A stretch of DNA of 47,697 nt. It comes from Dehalococcoidia bacterium. GTDB lineage: Bacteria > Chloroflexota > Dehalococcoidia > SHYD01. The notes under the pieces were generated by a model. That model worked only from the letters and a program-made list of their open reading frames with translations. It ran no database searches and was not told the origin of the DNA. Both the position numbers and the translations under genes were made by a program. Shown piece after piece: positions 1 to 8,038 of this stretch. Every line of letters begins with the position of its first letter. Within the stretch, counting starts at the first letter, position 1. The stretch is taken from contig SHYD01000010.1 in the NCBI GenBank assembly GCA_009692945.1, positions 1 to 47,697 on the forward strand, given 5' to 3'.

Positions 1-157
1 CGGGCGCCTCGGCTGCCGGATCACGTTCGGCGGCCAGACGCGCCGCTACCTGCAGTGCCTCAAGATCGCTCTTTTCGTCCACAGAGAAGCGCTTCGGCCG
101 CTGGCCCTGCGGCACCGCGTCGATATAGAGATGGACCTGTTCGAACGGGTCATTCAC
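1..157 (-). CDS. N-terminus of a sigma-factor partner protein, cut by the window edge
   Basis: About 52 codons are visible. The GTG start at 157-155 overlaps the TGA stop of the sigma factor (GTGA), so the two are almost certainly translationally coupled. The visible protein is hydrophilic, opens VNDPFEQVHLYIDAV and continues with an Arg/Lys-rich stretch and an Ala-rich helix; no membrane segment or metal motif has been reached at the edge. A gene coupled directly behind an ECF sigma factor is often its anti-sigma factor. In Chloroflexota such partners can be fused to a Rieske-type domain, but that part would lie outside the window. Role inferred from position only. Confidence 0.6.
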   Translation of the reverse strand, partial: MNDPFEQVHLYIDAVPQGQRPKRFSVDEKSDLEALQVAARLAAERDPAAEAP

Positions 158-720
158 AGCAGGTGCCGTCCCTTCAGGGCCGCGCTGCGGAGCGCCCGCA
201 ATTGGAGCACTTTCACGTTGCCTTCAGTGATGCCCATTTCCGCCGCCGCTTCTTTGATAGAAAGGCCTTCCAGGAACCGCAGGCTCAGCACCCGTTGGTA
301 ATGTTGCGGCAATTGCTGCAGCACCTGCCGCAACGTCTCGGCGGCGCCCGATTCACGGTTTTCCGGCGCCGCGGCATTGGACCAGTCCTGGGTCATCAAC
401 TGGAGCGACACCTTGGGGGTCTTGTAGTACTGACGCCAGTGGTCTGCCAGGGTGGTCTTGGCCAGTTGGAAGAGCCAACTGCGCACACTCAGCGCATCCC
501 TGGTCGAATCGAGGTGCCGCACCGCTTTGAGGAAAACCTGGGACGTAAGGTCTTCAGCCTCCTCGCGATTGGCGACCCGGCGGTAGATGTAACGGTAGAC
601 CAGGTCGATGTGCTCCTGGTACGTCCGCGCGAGACCGTCGGGCTCAGGTGCGGCCGGCGCTGGGGCTTCTCCAAACAGTGCGAACAGGGCCCTCGAAATC
701 GTCGAGATCTGGCATCCAAT
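154..720 (-). CDS. ECF-type RNA polymerase sigma-70 factor, start codon unclear
   Basis: The product carries sigma-70 region 2 (VYRYIYRRVANREEAEDL, then TSQVFLKAVRHL) and region 4 (LPQHYQRVLSLRFLEGLSIKEAA, then GITEGNVKVLQLRAL, a helix-turn-helix for -35 recognition). It should direct RNA polymerase to a small regulon. The reading frame is open from 726 but has no ATG, GTG or TTG before a GTG at 522-520, and that start would delete most of region 2. Either a rare codon (ATT at 720-718) is used, or there is a frameshift: an ATG at 732-730 opens the neighbouring frame for 28 codons. The stop overlaps the start of the downstream partner gene. Family assignment is firm; the 5' end is not. Confidence 0.8.
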   Translation of the reverse strand: MGCQISTISRALFALFGEAPAPAAPEPDGLARTYQEHIDLVYRYIYRRVANREEAEDLTSQVFLKAVRHLDSTRDALSVRSWLFQLAKTTLADHWRQYYKTPKVSLQLMTQDWSNAAAPENRESGAAETLRQVLQQLPQHYQRVLSLRFLEGLSIKEAAAEMGITEGNVKVLQLRALRSAALKGRHLL

Positions 721-771
721 GCTGCCTCATCGTTAGTATCTACGTCTGAGGGTTACAGGACAACGGCTGCC

Positions 772-910
772 AGCAATTGTTCAGACCTGGGGGGACGAGG
801 CCTTTGTTTCTTGGGGGCGCCTCCAAGGCCCCCCGGCAAAGGGCGGCTGCCCTCTGCACACCTGCTGCCAAGGTCTCTGCCCCATCGGCTCTCGCCTGGT
901 TCAGGCCCTG
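772..910 (+). repeat. Family-1 intergenic repeat, degenerate copy
   Basis: This copy matches the one at 31016-31152 over the TTGTT, GGGGG, CCCCCGGCAAAGGGCGGC and TGCCCTCTGCAC blocks. The left end (AGCAATTGTTCAGAC) is a worn version of the family terminal repeat. The right end is unclear, and no convincing target duplication is seen. The stop codon of the glycosyltransferase to the right (901-903) falls at its edge. Confidence 0.7.
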
Positions 911-1854
911 TCTGCCCCTGTTCGAATCGCCGATTTCGCCCCATGAGCGCACCTGATCCGGGAGCGCGCCTCGGCGACAACCCCCGCCACCGCGGTCAGC
1001 AGCGCCAGCGCCGCCATGAGTTCACCCGGAGCAACTGAATGGCTCGCTGCGCCAGGGGGAAGGCTCCCGGAGATGATCGCCAGCGCCAGCAGCGCCAACG
1101 CAACGGGAACATAGAACCGCGCCGGCCGGAAATAGGTGACGGTTCGGACCAACAGGCTCAGGGAGTCCCGCACCGGCCGAAACGTGGAGCGGCCTCCCCG
1201 GCGCGGGGAATACTCCACCGGTTCAAAGGCAACCCGGCGCCCCGCTGTCAGAAACGCCATCGTGATCGTGCTTTCCCAGGAGTGCCCCGAGGGCAGCAGC
1301 GGCAAGAAAGGCAGGGCGAGGTCTTTGCGGAAGCAGCGCAGGCCGGAATTGAGGTCGGGGATGCGCCGGCCGCACATGTATCCGGCGAGGAGCCGGAACG
1401 CAGCCTTGGCCGGGGCACGCAGCCATGGCCATGACCCTGCCTCGTTAACCCGCGCTCCCACCACCATGTCCTGGTCCACCATGCGGGCCAGCAAGCGGGG
1501 CATTTCCCTGTTGGGGTAGGTGCCGTCGCCATCGGTGGTCACGACGATAGCCCCTTGAGCCAGCAGCATGCCGGCAGTGCGCGCCGCTCCCACTCCCCGG
1601 TTCTCATGGTGTGCCACGAACCGGACCCGAGGGAACTGAGCCAAAACGGCGGCAGTGCCATCGGTGGAGCCATCATTCACCACCAGGACCTCGTAGTCGC
1701 AACCGGCCGCGTCCATCGCGTCGAAGATGGCGTCGAGGTCCTGGCCAACGGTGGTCGCCTCGTTGTAGACGGGGATGACGATGCTGATCAGCCCCAGGGA
1801 ACTAAGGGCGGACGATCCCGCCGCGGGACCGGCGTCCGAGACAGGGACGGTCAA
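901..1854 (-). CDS. Family 2 glycosyltransferase (dolichol-phosphate-mannose synthase type)
   Basis: A 317-residue GT-A fold protein. It has SIVIPVYNE at about 24-32, the nucleotide-binding VVNDGSTDGT at 58-67, the metal-binding TTDGDGTYP at 106-114 and an acceptor-side LNSGLRCFRK. The last 80 residues contain hydrophobic segments, as in membrane-anchored polyprenyl-phosphate glycosyltransferases. It probably charges a lipid carrier with a sugar for the surface polysaccharide made by this cluster, with the GT39-like protein at 4801-6789 as a plausible user. The TTG start at 1854-1852 overlaps the upstream gene's TGA (TTGA). The C-terminal tail runs into the neighbouring repeat and may be partly non-native. 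Confidence 0.9.
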   Translation of the reverse strand: MTVPVSDAGPAAGSSALSSLGLISIVIPVYNEATTVGQDLDAIFDAMDAAGCDYEVLVVNDGSTDGTAAVLAQFPRVRFVAHHENRGVGAARTAGMLLAQGAIVVTTDGDGTYPNREMPRLLARMVDQDMVVGARVNEAGSWPWLRAPAKAAFRLLAGYMCGRRIPDLNSGLRCFRKDLALPFLPLLPSGHSWESTITMAFLTAGRRVAFEPVEYSPRRGGRSTFRPVRDSLSLLVRTVTYFRPARFYVPVALALLALAIISGSLPPGAASHSVAPGELMAALALLTAVAGVVAEARSRIRCAHGAKSAIRTGADRA

Positions 1855-3116
1855 GACGCCGCCACGACGGTGGTCCGGTTGCGGAGTTCGGAGTAGACCT
1901 CCTCCATCGCCGTGTGGTGCCCGGCTCGGGTGAGCACGGGACGGATGCTGTGCCGCAATCCCGGCATTAGCCCCGGCTGAGTGGCGGCCTGCTCAAGCAG
2001 CCGGGCGAGAGCCGCACTGTCGCCGGGCGGGTGCAGCAGGCCGCCGGCGCCGTCCCCCACTTTTTCGGCGAGGGCGCCGATATCGGAGGCGAAGACGGGG
2101 ACCCCCATGGCGAAGGCCTCGGTCACCACCAACGGGGAGTTCTCATACCACCTCGAAGGCACACACAACACGTCGCTATCGGCCAGCAGCGCTGCCACCC
2201 CAGCGCGATCGAGCGATCCGAGGAACCGGACCGGCAGCGTGGTGGCAGCGGCCTGAAGCCGCCGAGCGTACTCCGGGTACGCCGCAATCTCCCCGGCGAT
2301 GCTGACCTCGATGAGGCCCGGCGCCACTTTGGCGGTGGCGTCGACCAGGGTATCGACTCCCTTGCTCGGATGAATCGACCCGATGTAGGCCACCCGCAGT
2401 TTACCGCCCGAGGGACGTGGCCGCCATTGCTGCCGGGATAGCGGAAGTTCAGCGATGCCGAAATCCATCGTTCGCAGTTTTGCCGCGGGAAGGCCGTTCC
2501 GAACCGCCAGGTCTGCCAGAAACTGAGAGGGCGCAATCAACCGGTCGCAGAGCGCAATCGCGTTCGGGACGACCCGCGCGCGCCAGGCGAACACGGGGGC
2601 GGCTGCCAGCAGCGGCAGATGCCACAGGCCGCCTCCGATCCGGTGGGCGGCGCATTGTGAGCAGTTGACGCCCATCGCCGGGCCGGCGCAGGACCGGCCT
2701 CGGTGGTCCAGCAGTTGGCTGGTAGGACAGCGAAACCAGTAGTCATGCAGGGTGAAGCAGGTCGCCGCGCGGCCCCGTGCCAACTCCGGGAGCCGCCCGG
2801 ACAGACCCTGGAGGTGATGGAAATGGACCACCTCCGGCTGGAAACGCCGCAGGGCGTCCAGGAAAACGCCTTCGGTGGCTCGGTTGCGGAAGGTGGCGAG
2901 AAACCCAGCCGCCGGAGTCTTCGTGCCCCGCAGCCCGCCCGGGACGGTGGTAACAGGCATCCCTTCCCAAAAACCCGGGCCGTGGCCGTCACCCCCAGCT
3001 AGAATTTCGACCTGGTGGCCCCGATCGCGCAGCCCCTTCGATAATCCGGCGACGTACCACTCCGTCCCACCGCTGTAGCGGGGGAGGAACTGGTGGACGA
3101 CTTGGAGGATCCTCAC
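1851..3116 (-). CDS. Family 4 glycosyltransferase (GT-B fold)
   Basis: A 421-residue protein. The N-terminal Rossmann half opens MRILQVVHQFLPRYSGG (acceptor domain). The C-terminal half carries YIGSIHPSKGVDTL and ENSPLVVTEAFAMGVPVFA, the nucleotide-sugar region of GT4 enzymes. A Cys cluster (CPTSQLL, C, C, CSQC) lies near residues 130-160; it is uncommon in the family and could bind metal. The GTG start (3116-3114) overlaps the upstream stop by 4 bp. It probably adds one sugar to the cell-surface glycan; donor and linkage cannot be read from sequence. Confidence 0.93.
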   Translation of the reverse strand: MRILQVVHQFLPRYSGGTEWYVAGLSKGLRDRGHQVEILAGGDGHGPGFWEGMPVTTVPGGLRGTKTPAAGFLATFRNRATEGVFLDALRRFQPEVVHFHHLQGLSGRLPELARGRAATCFTLHDYWFRCPTSQLLDHRGRSCAGPAMGVNCSQCAAHRIGGGLWHLPLLAAAPVFAWRARVVPNAIALCDRLIAPSQFLADLAVRNGLPAAKLRTMDFGIAELPLSRQQWRPRPSGGKLRVAYIGSIHPSKGVDTLVDATAKVAPGLIEVSIAGEIAAYPEYARRLQAAATTLPVRFLGSLDRAGVAALLADSDVLCVPSRWYENSPLVVTEAFAMGVPVFASDIGALAEKVGDGAGGLLHPPGDSAALARLLEQAATQPGLMPGLRHSIRPVLTRAGHHTAMEEVYSELRNRTTVVAAS

Positions 3117-4360
3117 CGCTGGAACTCCCGTTGATACAAACCCAGCAGTTGGGGATACACGATCTCCCAGTCGTAACGGGAGCGCAGCTTGTCCCGCCCT
3201 GCGGCGCCCATGCGCCGTGCCAGCTCCCGGTCCGTCAACAACGCGCGGAGGGCGCCCGCGAGGGCATCAACGTCGCCGAACCTGACCAGGAACCCGTTTT
3301 CGCCGTGGTCGACCACCTCCGGAATACCGCCAGCCTGGGTGCCGATCACGGGTTTCCCGTACGCCCAGGCTTCGAGGAACACGAGTCCGAAGGAATCGAC
3401 CCGGGATGGCATGGCCAGCAGCGCACAGCGGGCGAGCAGGCGCCGCTTTTCGGCTTCGGAGACGTTCCGGTGGACGCGGATGCCTGCTTGTTCTTCTGGT
3501 GGCAGCTTTTCAAAATAGGCTGAAAACTGCCCGGTCACCGTTCCCGCCACATCAAGCGTGATGTCGACGCCGGCGGCGCGCAGCCGCCTGACCGCTTCAG
3601 CGACGTGAATGGCGCCCTTTTCATAGGTGGCGGCACCGAGGAACAGCACCGCCGTGGCCTCCGCCATGCCGTCATCAGAACAAGCCGCTTCGAGCGGAAT
3701 CCCGGCGGGAACAGCATGCACCACGCTGGCTGGCACCCCTCGCCGTATCAGGAACTCGCGCTCGATGCTGGTTAACGCCACCACCCCGGCCGCCCGCCGC
3801 ATCAGGCCGATCTGGTGCGGCATGGCGTAGCTGCGCTCGACCGCCGGGTCGTCTTCAGAGCCGGTGTGCAGGAAGGGCGTGATGAAGAACGCCGCACCGC
3901 AGCGCCGCGCCAACGCTTCGGCCCCCAGCAGCAGCGATTCGAATGGGATGGTGAAGCCGTGGACGACATCGACGGGCTCCTCCCAGTGATTCATCGCCCG
4001 CTGCAGCGCAGGAGACCAGGGAGTGAGGTGAGCCATACGCCCCAGCACCCCTTCCGGGATCCCTCGGAGTCGGGCCAAGCCGACGGTAAGCCGGCGCCAA
4101 CCGTAATAACCGTAGGGCGACGGGGATAGATGACGCAGCGGGAAGCGGACAACCCGCACCCCGTTCGCGATCCCCTCACCGGACGGCAGGTTCTTCTTGC
4201 AGCCGTCCCAAATCGCCTCGACCTCGGCGGCGGTGGAGGTGAGCACGGTCACGCGGTGACCCTCGGCCACCAACCGCTCCGCCAGCATCCGGACGTACAC
4301 CTGGGCCCCTCCCTGGAAGGGCGGGTAACCGATATTGACGAACAGGAAGCGCAATCTCAC
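3113..4360 (-). CDS. Family 4 glycosyltransferase (GT-B fold)
   Basis: A 415-residue protein opening with the acceptor-domain signature FVNIGYPPFQGGAQVYV. The C-terminal donor domain contains FLGAATYEKGAIHVAEAV and EAWAYGKPVIGTQAGGIPEVV, including the Glu region that contacts the donor sugar. It starts at GTG 4360-4358 and is coupled to the next glycosyltransferase by a GTGA overlap. Upstream, only 45 bp separate it from a family-1 element and its 6-bp target duplication, so the element may supply or block its promoter. Confidence 0.93.
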   Translation of the reverse strand: MRLRFLFVNIGYPPFQGGAQVYVRMLAERLVAEGHRVTVLTSTAAEVEAIWDGCKKNLPSGEGIANGVRVVRFPLRHLSPSPYGYYGWRRLTVGLARLRGIPEGVLGRMAHLTPWSPALQRAMNHWEEPVDVVHGFTIPFESLLLGAEALARRCGAAFFITPFLHTGSEDDPAVERSYAMPHQIGLMRRAAGVVALTSIEREFLIRRGVPASVVHAVPAGIPLEAACSDDGMAEATAVLFLGAATYEKGAIHVAEAVRRLRAAGVDITLDVAGTVTGQFSAYFEKLPPEEQAGIRVHRNVSEAEKRRLLARCALLAMPSRVDSFGLVFLEAWAYGKPVIGTQAGGIPEVVDHGENGFLVRFGDVDALAGALRALLTDRELARRMGAAGRDKLRSRYDWEIVYPQLLGLYQREFQR

Positions 4361-4411
4361 CTCACTATTCTAGCCGGAATGACCCCGCCGCTTCGCCTAA
4401 CAGCCACAGTG

Positions 4412-4769
4412 GGTATCTATTCAGACATGAGAGGGGCTGCCTTTCGATCATTTGCCCCACCCCCCAAGAAAAGAAATGGTTTTATTTCTGGGGGAACACC
4501 CCCAAGCCCCCGGCCCTTCGACAAGCTCAGGACAAACAGGGGCTTCGCCCCCTTCACCCCCGTGCCCGAACCTCAACTCTGCTGTGAACAGGGGTGTCCA
4601 GCGGGTCTCCCGCTGGCGGGGTTTGAGGAGTGTCCCCTCATCATCCTTTTCTTTTTTTCCCTCGGGGTGGGTGAGTGGCGGCGGTGAATGACTTGACCAA
4701 GCGCTCCTGCTCCCGCACCTTTTCATGGCCCGGCGGTGTCCCCTGGGCATGGATATCTGACCTCGTACC
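4412..4769 (+). repeat. Family-1 element, composite copy with target duplication
   Basis: The left end reads GGTATCTATTCAGAC. The right end, on the other strand, reads GGTACGAGGTCAGAT. The flanks are ACAGTG (4406-4411) and ACCGTG (4770-4775), 5 of 6 identical. Inside is a forward module A (polypurine tract, GGGGGAACACCCCC hairpin, GGGGCTTCGCCCC hairpin) followed by a reverse module B containing the perfect hairpin CCAGCGGG-TCT-CCCGCTGG. No coding function is supported. Confidence 0.85.
4514..4540 (+). repeat. Short dispersed repeat (FDKLRT/PELVEG type) nested in a family-1 element
   Basis: CCCTTCGACAAGCTCAGGAC replaces the short AGGATGG segment found at the same place in the copies at 6808-6966 and 26447-26605. 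When translated it gives FDKLRTN on one strand and PELVEG on the other, a well-known short repeat spread through many bacterial genomes. Confidence 0.7.
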
Positions 4770-4800
4770 ACCGTGGTGACGCGACCGAATCCCCGACGCC

Positions 4801-6789
4801 TCATCGCCGCGATTCGAGCCGGTACACGTCCAACCTCGCCGGGAAGTTGCTCCAGCGGCCGGGTGGCTGGGCCGAGGTGCGTTCCAATTCGGGAAGGCAG
4901 GCAGACCAATGGGCCACGAACGATGATGCATAACCGGTCAGGGTGCTCGACAGCGGGCCCGGCTGGTACCCAAGGTAGTAGACCGGCCGTCCTGCCTCCG
5001 CTGCGGTCTCGATCAAGCGGTGCACCCCCGCAGCGGCCGGGTTCCACCCGACATAAGCGCTGCGGTCGCGCAGATAGCGCAGTGGCGTCGCCAAACGGAT
5101 CGCAGTGTCGCTGGGTTCGAACAGCAGGAGCGATCCGGGCTCGGTCAGCGCCGCCAAGCGGTCCACCGCCGCCACCGCCCCCTGGTACTCGGTATGTTGG
5201 CGCACCACGGCTGCCCCGGCGATGCGGACCGTCAGGACCAGCGCCACTATCGCAACGCCGGCCCGAGCCCAGCCCCTGGGGAGCTGACGGGTAAGCCAGA
5301 ACATCCCACCCGCCTCCAGCAGCGCCAGCGCCGGCAGCACGGTGGGCACCAGGCGCCGGGTTGCCCAAAGATAGAGCGGAATACGATCCGCGGTCCCCAA
5401 GTATCGGTAGTAGATAGCGAGATAGAGCACGCTCGTGGCGATCAAGACGCCCGCGACCCATCGGTGGCGCGGCCGGCCCCGGAGGGCCCAAACGGCGGCC
5501 AGGCCGGCAACCGCCAACGCCCCATCCAATGGCGAGAGATACAGTCCGTTCCCCAGGGCCCGGGCGAACCGTCCCGCGTAGCCGCCTCGGGTTTCCAACA
5601 ACGCCAACGCCGCCATGACGAGGAGCAGGGGCGCAACGGCCATCCAACGGCGCATCGGCAGCCTCAACGCCTGGCTCCATCTGGATGCGAGGACCATCGA
5701 TAGGAAGCGCCGGATGAGAACAAGCGCAGGGGCCGCAATGACGAGGGCCAGCATCAGCGCCAGTAAGGGCTGCACCGACGACATCTGATCGAGGACAAGC
5801 GGGCGGACCGCGGTAGCGTAGAGGGTCCCGGCCACCGCCGCGCTCAACGCCCAACCGAGGACGAGCGGAGTCTTTGCCCGCCCACCGGCGCCCGGGGCCA
5901 GCAGCAGCGCCACGACCGCGATGAGTCCGACGGCGGCCGACTCGGTCTTGACGAGGCAGAGCGTTCCCAGCGCCAACCCGGCCGCCGCGCCGAAATCCCG
6001 CCGCCCCGTATCGAGCCAACGGACGCCGCTCCACAGCCCCACCAGGAACATCGCCTGGGCGAGTTCTTCCGCCAGCCCAAGGCGGGCGTGCCACAGTTCG
6101 AGGGTGTGGAATCCCAGCAGCGCCGCCGTCACCACGCCACCCCAGGGCCCCAGCAGGCGGCGTCCCAACAGCGCGCCCGCCCCCGCTGCCGCCACCCCAA
6201 TGGCAACCGGGACCATCAGTGCCCCCTGAACCCCGGCTGCCAGAGATGCGATCCCGGTCCAGACGGTGAGCAGGAACGGGAATTGGGGGGTCGCCGCCCC
6301 GACCGCCTCGTCCCAGTAGAACCCTGGATGCAACACCGAATGGAGCCCCACGCTCTGGGTGACGAAAACCGCGCGCGCCTCCGGTCCGGCTTGGGCCAGC
6401 AGGGGCTCAGGGAGCCAGAAGCTCCCCGAGCGGGCCAGAGCCACTCCGGCGTTGAGATACACGCCGGGGTCCAGTCCTCCCAGCACAAACTCCGCCGGGG
6501 GTGTGAACCATGCTGCCAGCGCCGCGAGGGTCCCACCCAATATCAGGGTTTCAAGCGCCGGCCACCGCTTGGGCCACCCCGGCAGCGACGCATTGCCCTT
6601 CATGACGAGGGCGGTCACCATACCCGCTCCGAGCATGACTGCCAAGAGCGGCAATGGGCTGAACCGGCCCGCCAGAGCGAGGAGGGTTTCGCCGGCGCCG
6701 GTCAGGCACAGACCGATGGTTATCGCGACTGCGATTGTTTCTCCCGGCTGCCCTCCGGGCGGTTCAGTTGGCCCCGGGGTGGCGGTCAT
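4801..6789 (-). CDS. GT39-like integral membrane glycosyltransferase (GT-C fold)
   Basis: A protein of about 662 residues with roughly a dozen hydrophobic helices. After the second helix comes GLDPGVYLNAGVALARSGSF, the acidic first loop typical of lipid-linked-sugar GT-C enzymes, where the Asp is the presumed catalytic base. It should transfer a sugar from a polyprenyl-phosphate donor on the outer face of the membrane. ATG at 6789-6787 is preferred, with AGGAG 11 bases upstream. An in-frame GTG at 6801-6799 touches that AGGAG and has no spacing. The Shine-Dalgarno lies in the 6-bp target duplication of the repeat inserted immediately upstream, so the native leader has been displaced. Confidence 0.88.
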   Translation of the reverse strand: MTATPGPTEPPGGQPGETIAVAITIGLCLTGAGETLLALAGRFSPLPLLAVMLGAGMVTALVMKGNASLPGWPKRWPALETLILGGTLAALAAWFTPPAEFVLGGLDPGVYLNAGVALARSGSFWLPEPLLAQAGPEARAVFVTQSVGLHSVLHPGFYWDEAVGAATPQFPFLLTVWTGIASLAAGVQGALMVPVAIGVAAAGAGALLGRRLLGPWGGVVTAALLGFHTLELWHARLGLAEELAQAMFLVGLWSGVRWLDTGRRDFGAAAGLALGTLCLVKTESAAVGLIAVVALLLAPGAGGRAKTPLVLGWALSAAVAGTLYATAVRPLVLDQMSSVQPLLALMLALVIAAPALVLIRRFLSMVLASRWSQALRLPMRRWMAVAPLLLVMAALALLETRGGYAGRFARALGNGLYLSPLDGALAVAGLAAVWALRGRPRHRWVAGVLIATSVLYLAIYYRYLGTADRIPLYLWATRRLVPTVLPALALLEAGGMFWLTRQLPRGWARAGVAIVALVLTVRIAGAAVVRQHTEYQGAVAAVDRLAALTEPGSLLLFEPSDTAIRLATPLRYLRDRSAYVGWNPAAAGVHRLIETAAEAGRPVYYLGYQPGPLSSTLTGYASSFVAHWSACLPELERTSAQPPGRWSNFPARLDVYRLESRR

Positions 6790-6807
6790 CAGCCGCGCCA
6801 CTCCTGA

Positions 6808-6966
6808 GGTATCTGCTCAGGCATGAGGGTCTGCGTCCCTGCGGCTTGCCCCGCCCCCCAAGAAAAAGAGAGGATATTGTTCCTGGGGGAACACCCCCAG
6901 GCCCCCGGCAGGATGGCTTCGCCCCCTGCACCGCCGTGTCCGACCCCCGAACACAGAGCAGTTACC
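6808..6966 (+). repeat. Family-1 element with inverted ends and target duplication
   Basis: The left end is GGTATCTGCTCAGG and the right end, on the other strand, is GGTAACTGCTCTG (11 of 13 identical). The flanks are TCCTGA (6802-6807) and TGCTGA (6967-6972), 5 of 6 identical. The body is a single forward module A: polypurine tract, GGGGGAACACCCCC, CCCCCGGC, then the hairpin GCAGGATGGCTTCGCCCCCTGC-like segment. It sits between two glycan genes. Confidence 0.88.
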
Positions 6967-6997
6967 TGCTGAGCCCCCCGGCCCGGACTGATCCGGT

Positions 6998-8038
6998 TCA
7001 CAGTGTCTCGGTCAAGCGATCGATGACCCGGTCCCACGAGATGTGCTGCACCCGGACGAAACCGCATTCACCCATATCCCGGGCGGAACGGCGGTGGTCC
7101 CACAGCCGGGTCAGCGCAGCCCCCAACCCCTCGGGAGTGGGCGGGCCTATGAAGCCGTTCACACTGTCCTCCAGGAACTCGAGAACGCCTCCTGCGTCGT
7201 CCGTGCTCACCACCGGCTTGCGGGCGAGGAACGCCTCGACGGTGACGTAGCCGTAGTCTTCATCGAAAGGGGGATACACCACACCCAGACAGCGTGCGTA
7301 AAGGTCAACCAGGTCGTCATCGCCGACACGTCCGGCGAAGGTGACCCGGCCCTTCAGCGCCGGGTCCTCCGCCAAGCGCTCCAGGTGGGGCCGGTGTGGC
7401 CCGTCCCCGGCCAGGACGCATTTCAGGGCGGGGTCGGTATGCCGCAATGCCTGAAGGATGAGGTCGAAGCGCTTGATCGGCTCGAAGCGGCCCACCGCAA
7501 GCACGAAGTCCCCGTAACTTTCGCAGTGCAGCCGCGCCGCGAGTTTGGGAGGGGGATACAGGGGCTGGGCATCCAGGCGGTTGTAGCGGTGCAGCCGCGC
7601 CGCGGTGTTGCCCGAGATGCTGAACAGCCTCCGGGATTCGCCCAGGCTCCACCGGTCCAGGCGCCGCACCAGCCACGCGAAGAGCCTGCCGTCGGGCATG
7701 CGGTGCATGTCCGACCACGGTGTACCGAACAACTCGTACGCCTGGCGGTGCTGGTGCACCAGCCACACCACCTTGTTGCGATGGTGCACCGCGTAAGACG
7801 GGAACTTGGTCCCTATCACCAGATCGACCCGGTTGCCGTGGATGCGCTCCATGTTCAGGTTGCGCCATGCCAGAAATGTGGTGAGGATCTGGGTCCGAGG
7901 CACGTCGGTGTAGGGCAGGTTCACCACGTCCACCTGATGGCCGCGCAGCCGGAGCTGGGTAGCCAGGGTGTCCACCAGGATCTCGGCGCCCCCGCTCACA
8001 AACAGTGTCTGAACGCCACAAACCACGATGCGGCTCAT
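6998..8038 (-). CDS. Family 4 glycosyltransferase (GT-B fold)
   Basis: A 346-residue protein with the N-terminal motif TLFVSGGAEILVDTLATQL and the C-terminal donor-site pieces FVLAVGRFEPIKRFDLILQAL, CVLAGDGP and PPFDEDYGYVTVEAFLARKPVV. The EDYG-YVTVEA acidic stretch matches GT4 enzymes that use nucleotide sugars. The ATG start overlaps the rmlD stop by 4 bp (ATGA), so it is coupled to sugar-nucleotide synthesis and ABC export upstream. The specific sugar is unknown. Confidence 0.93.
   Translation of the reverse strand: MSRIVVCGVQTLFVSGGAEILVDTLATQLRLRGHQVDVVNLPYTDVPRTQILTTFLAWRNLNMERIHGNRVDLVIGTKFPSYAVHHRNKVVWLVHQHRQAYELFGTPWSDMHRMPDGRLFAWLVRRLDRWSLGESRRLFSISGNTAARLHRYNRLDAQPLYPPPKLAARLHCESYGDFVLAVGRFEPIKRFDLILQALRHTDPALKCVLAGDGPHRPHLERLAEDPALKGRVTFAGRVGDDDLVDLYARCLGVVYPPFDEDYGYVTVEAFLARKPVVSTDDAGGVLEFLEDSVNGFIGPPTPEGLGAALTRLWDHRRSARDMGECGFVRVQHISWDRVIDRLTETL

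Noticed and set aside
4448-6094. 548-codon open frame on the minus strand
   Set aside because: It is an alternate frame of the GT39-like gene, with unnatural Arg/Gly/Pro-rich composition, and its tail reads through the repeat.
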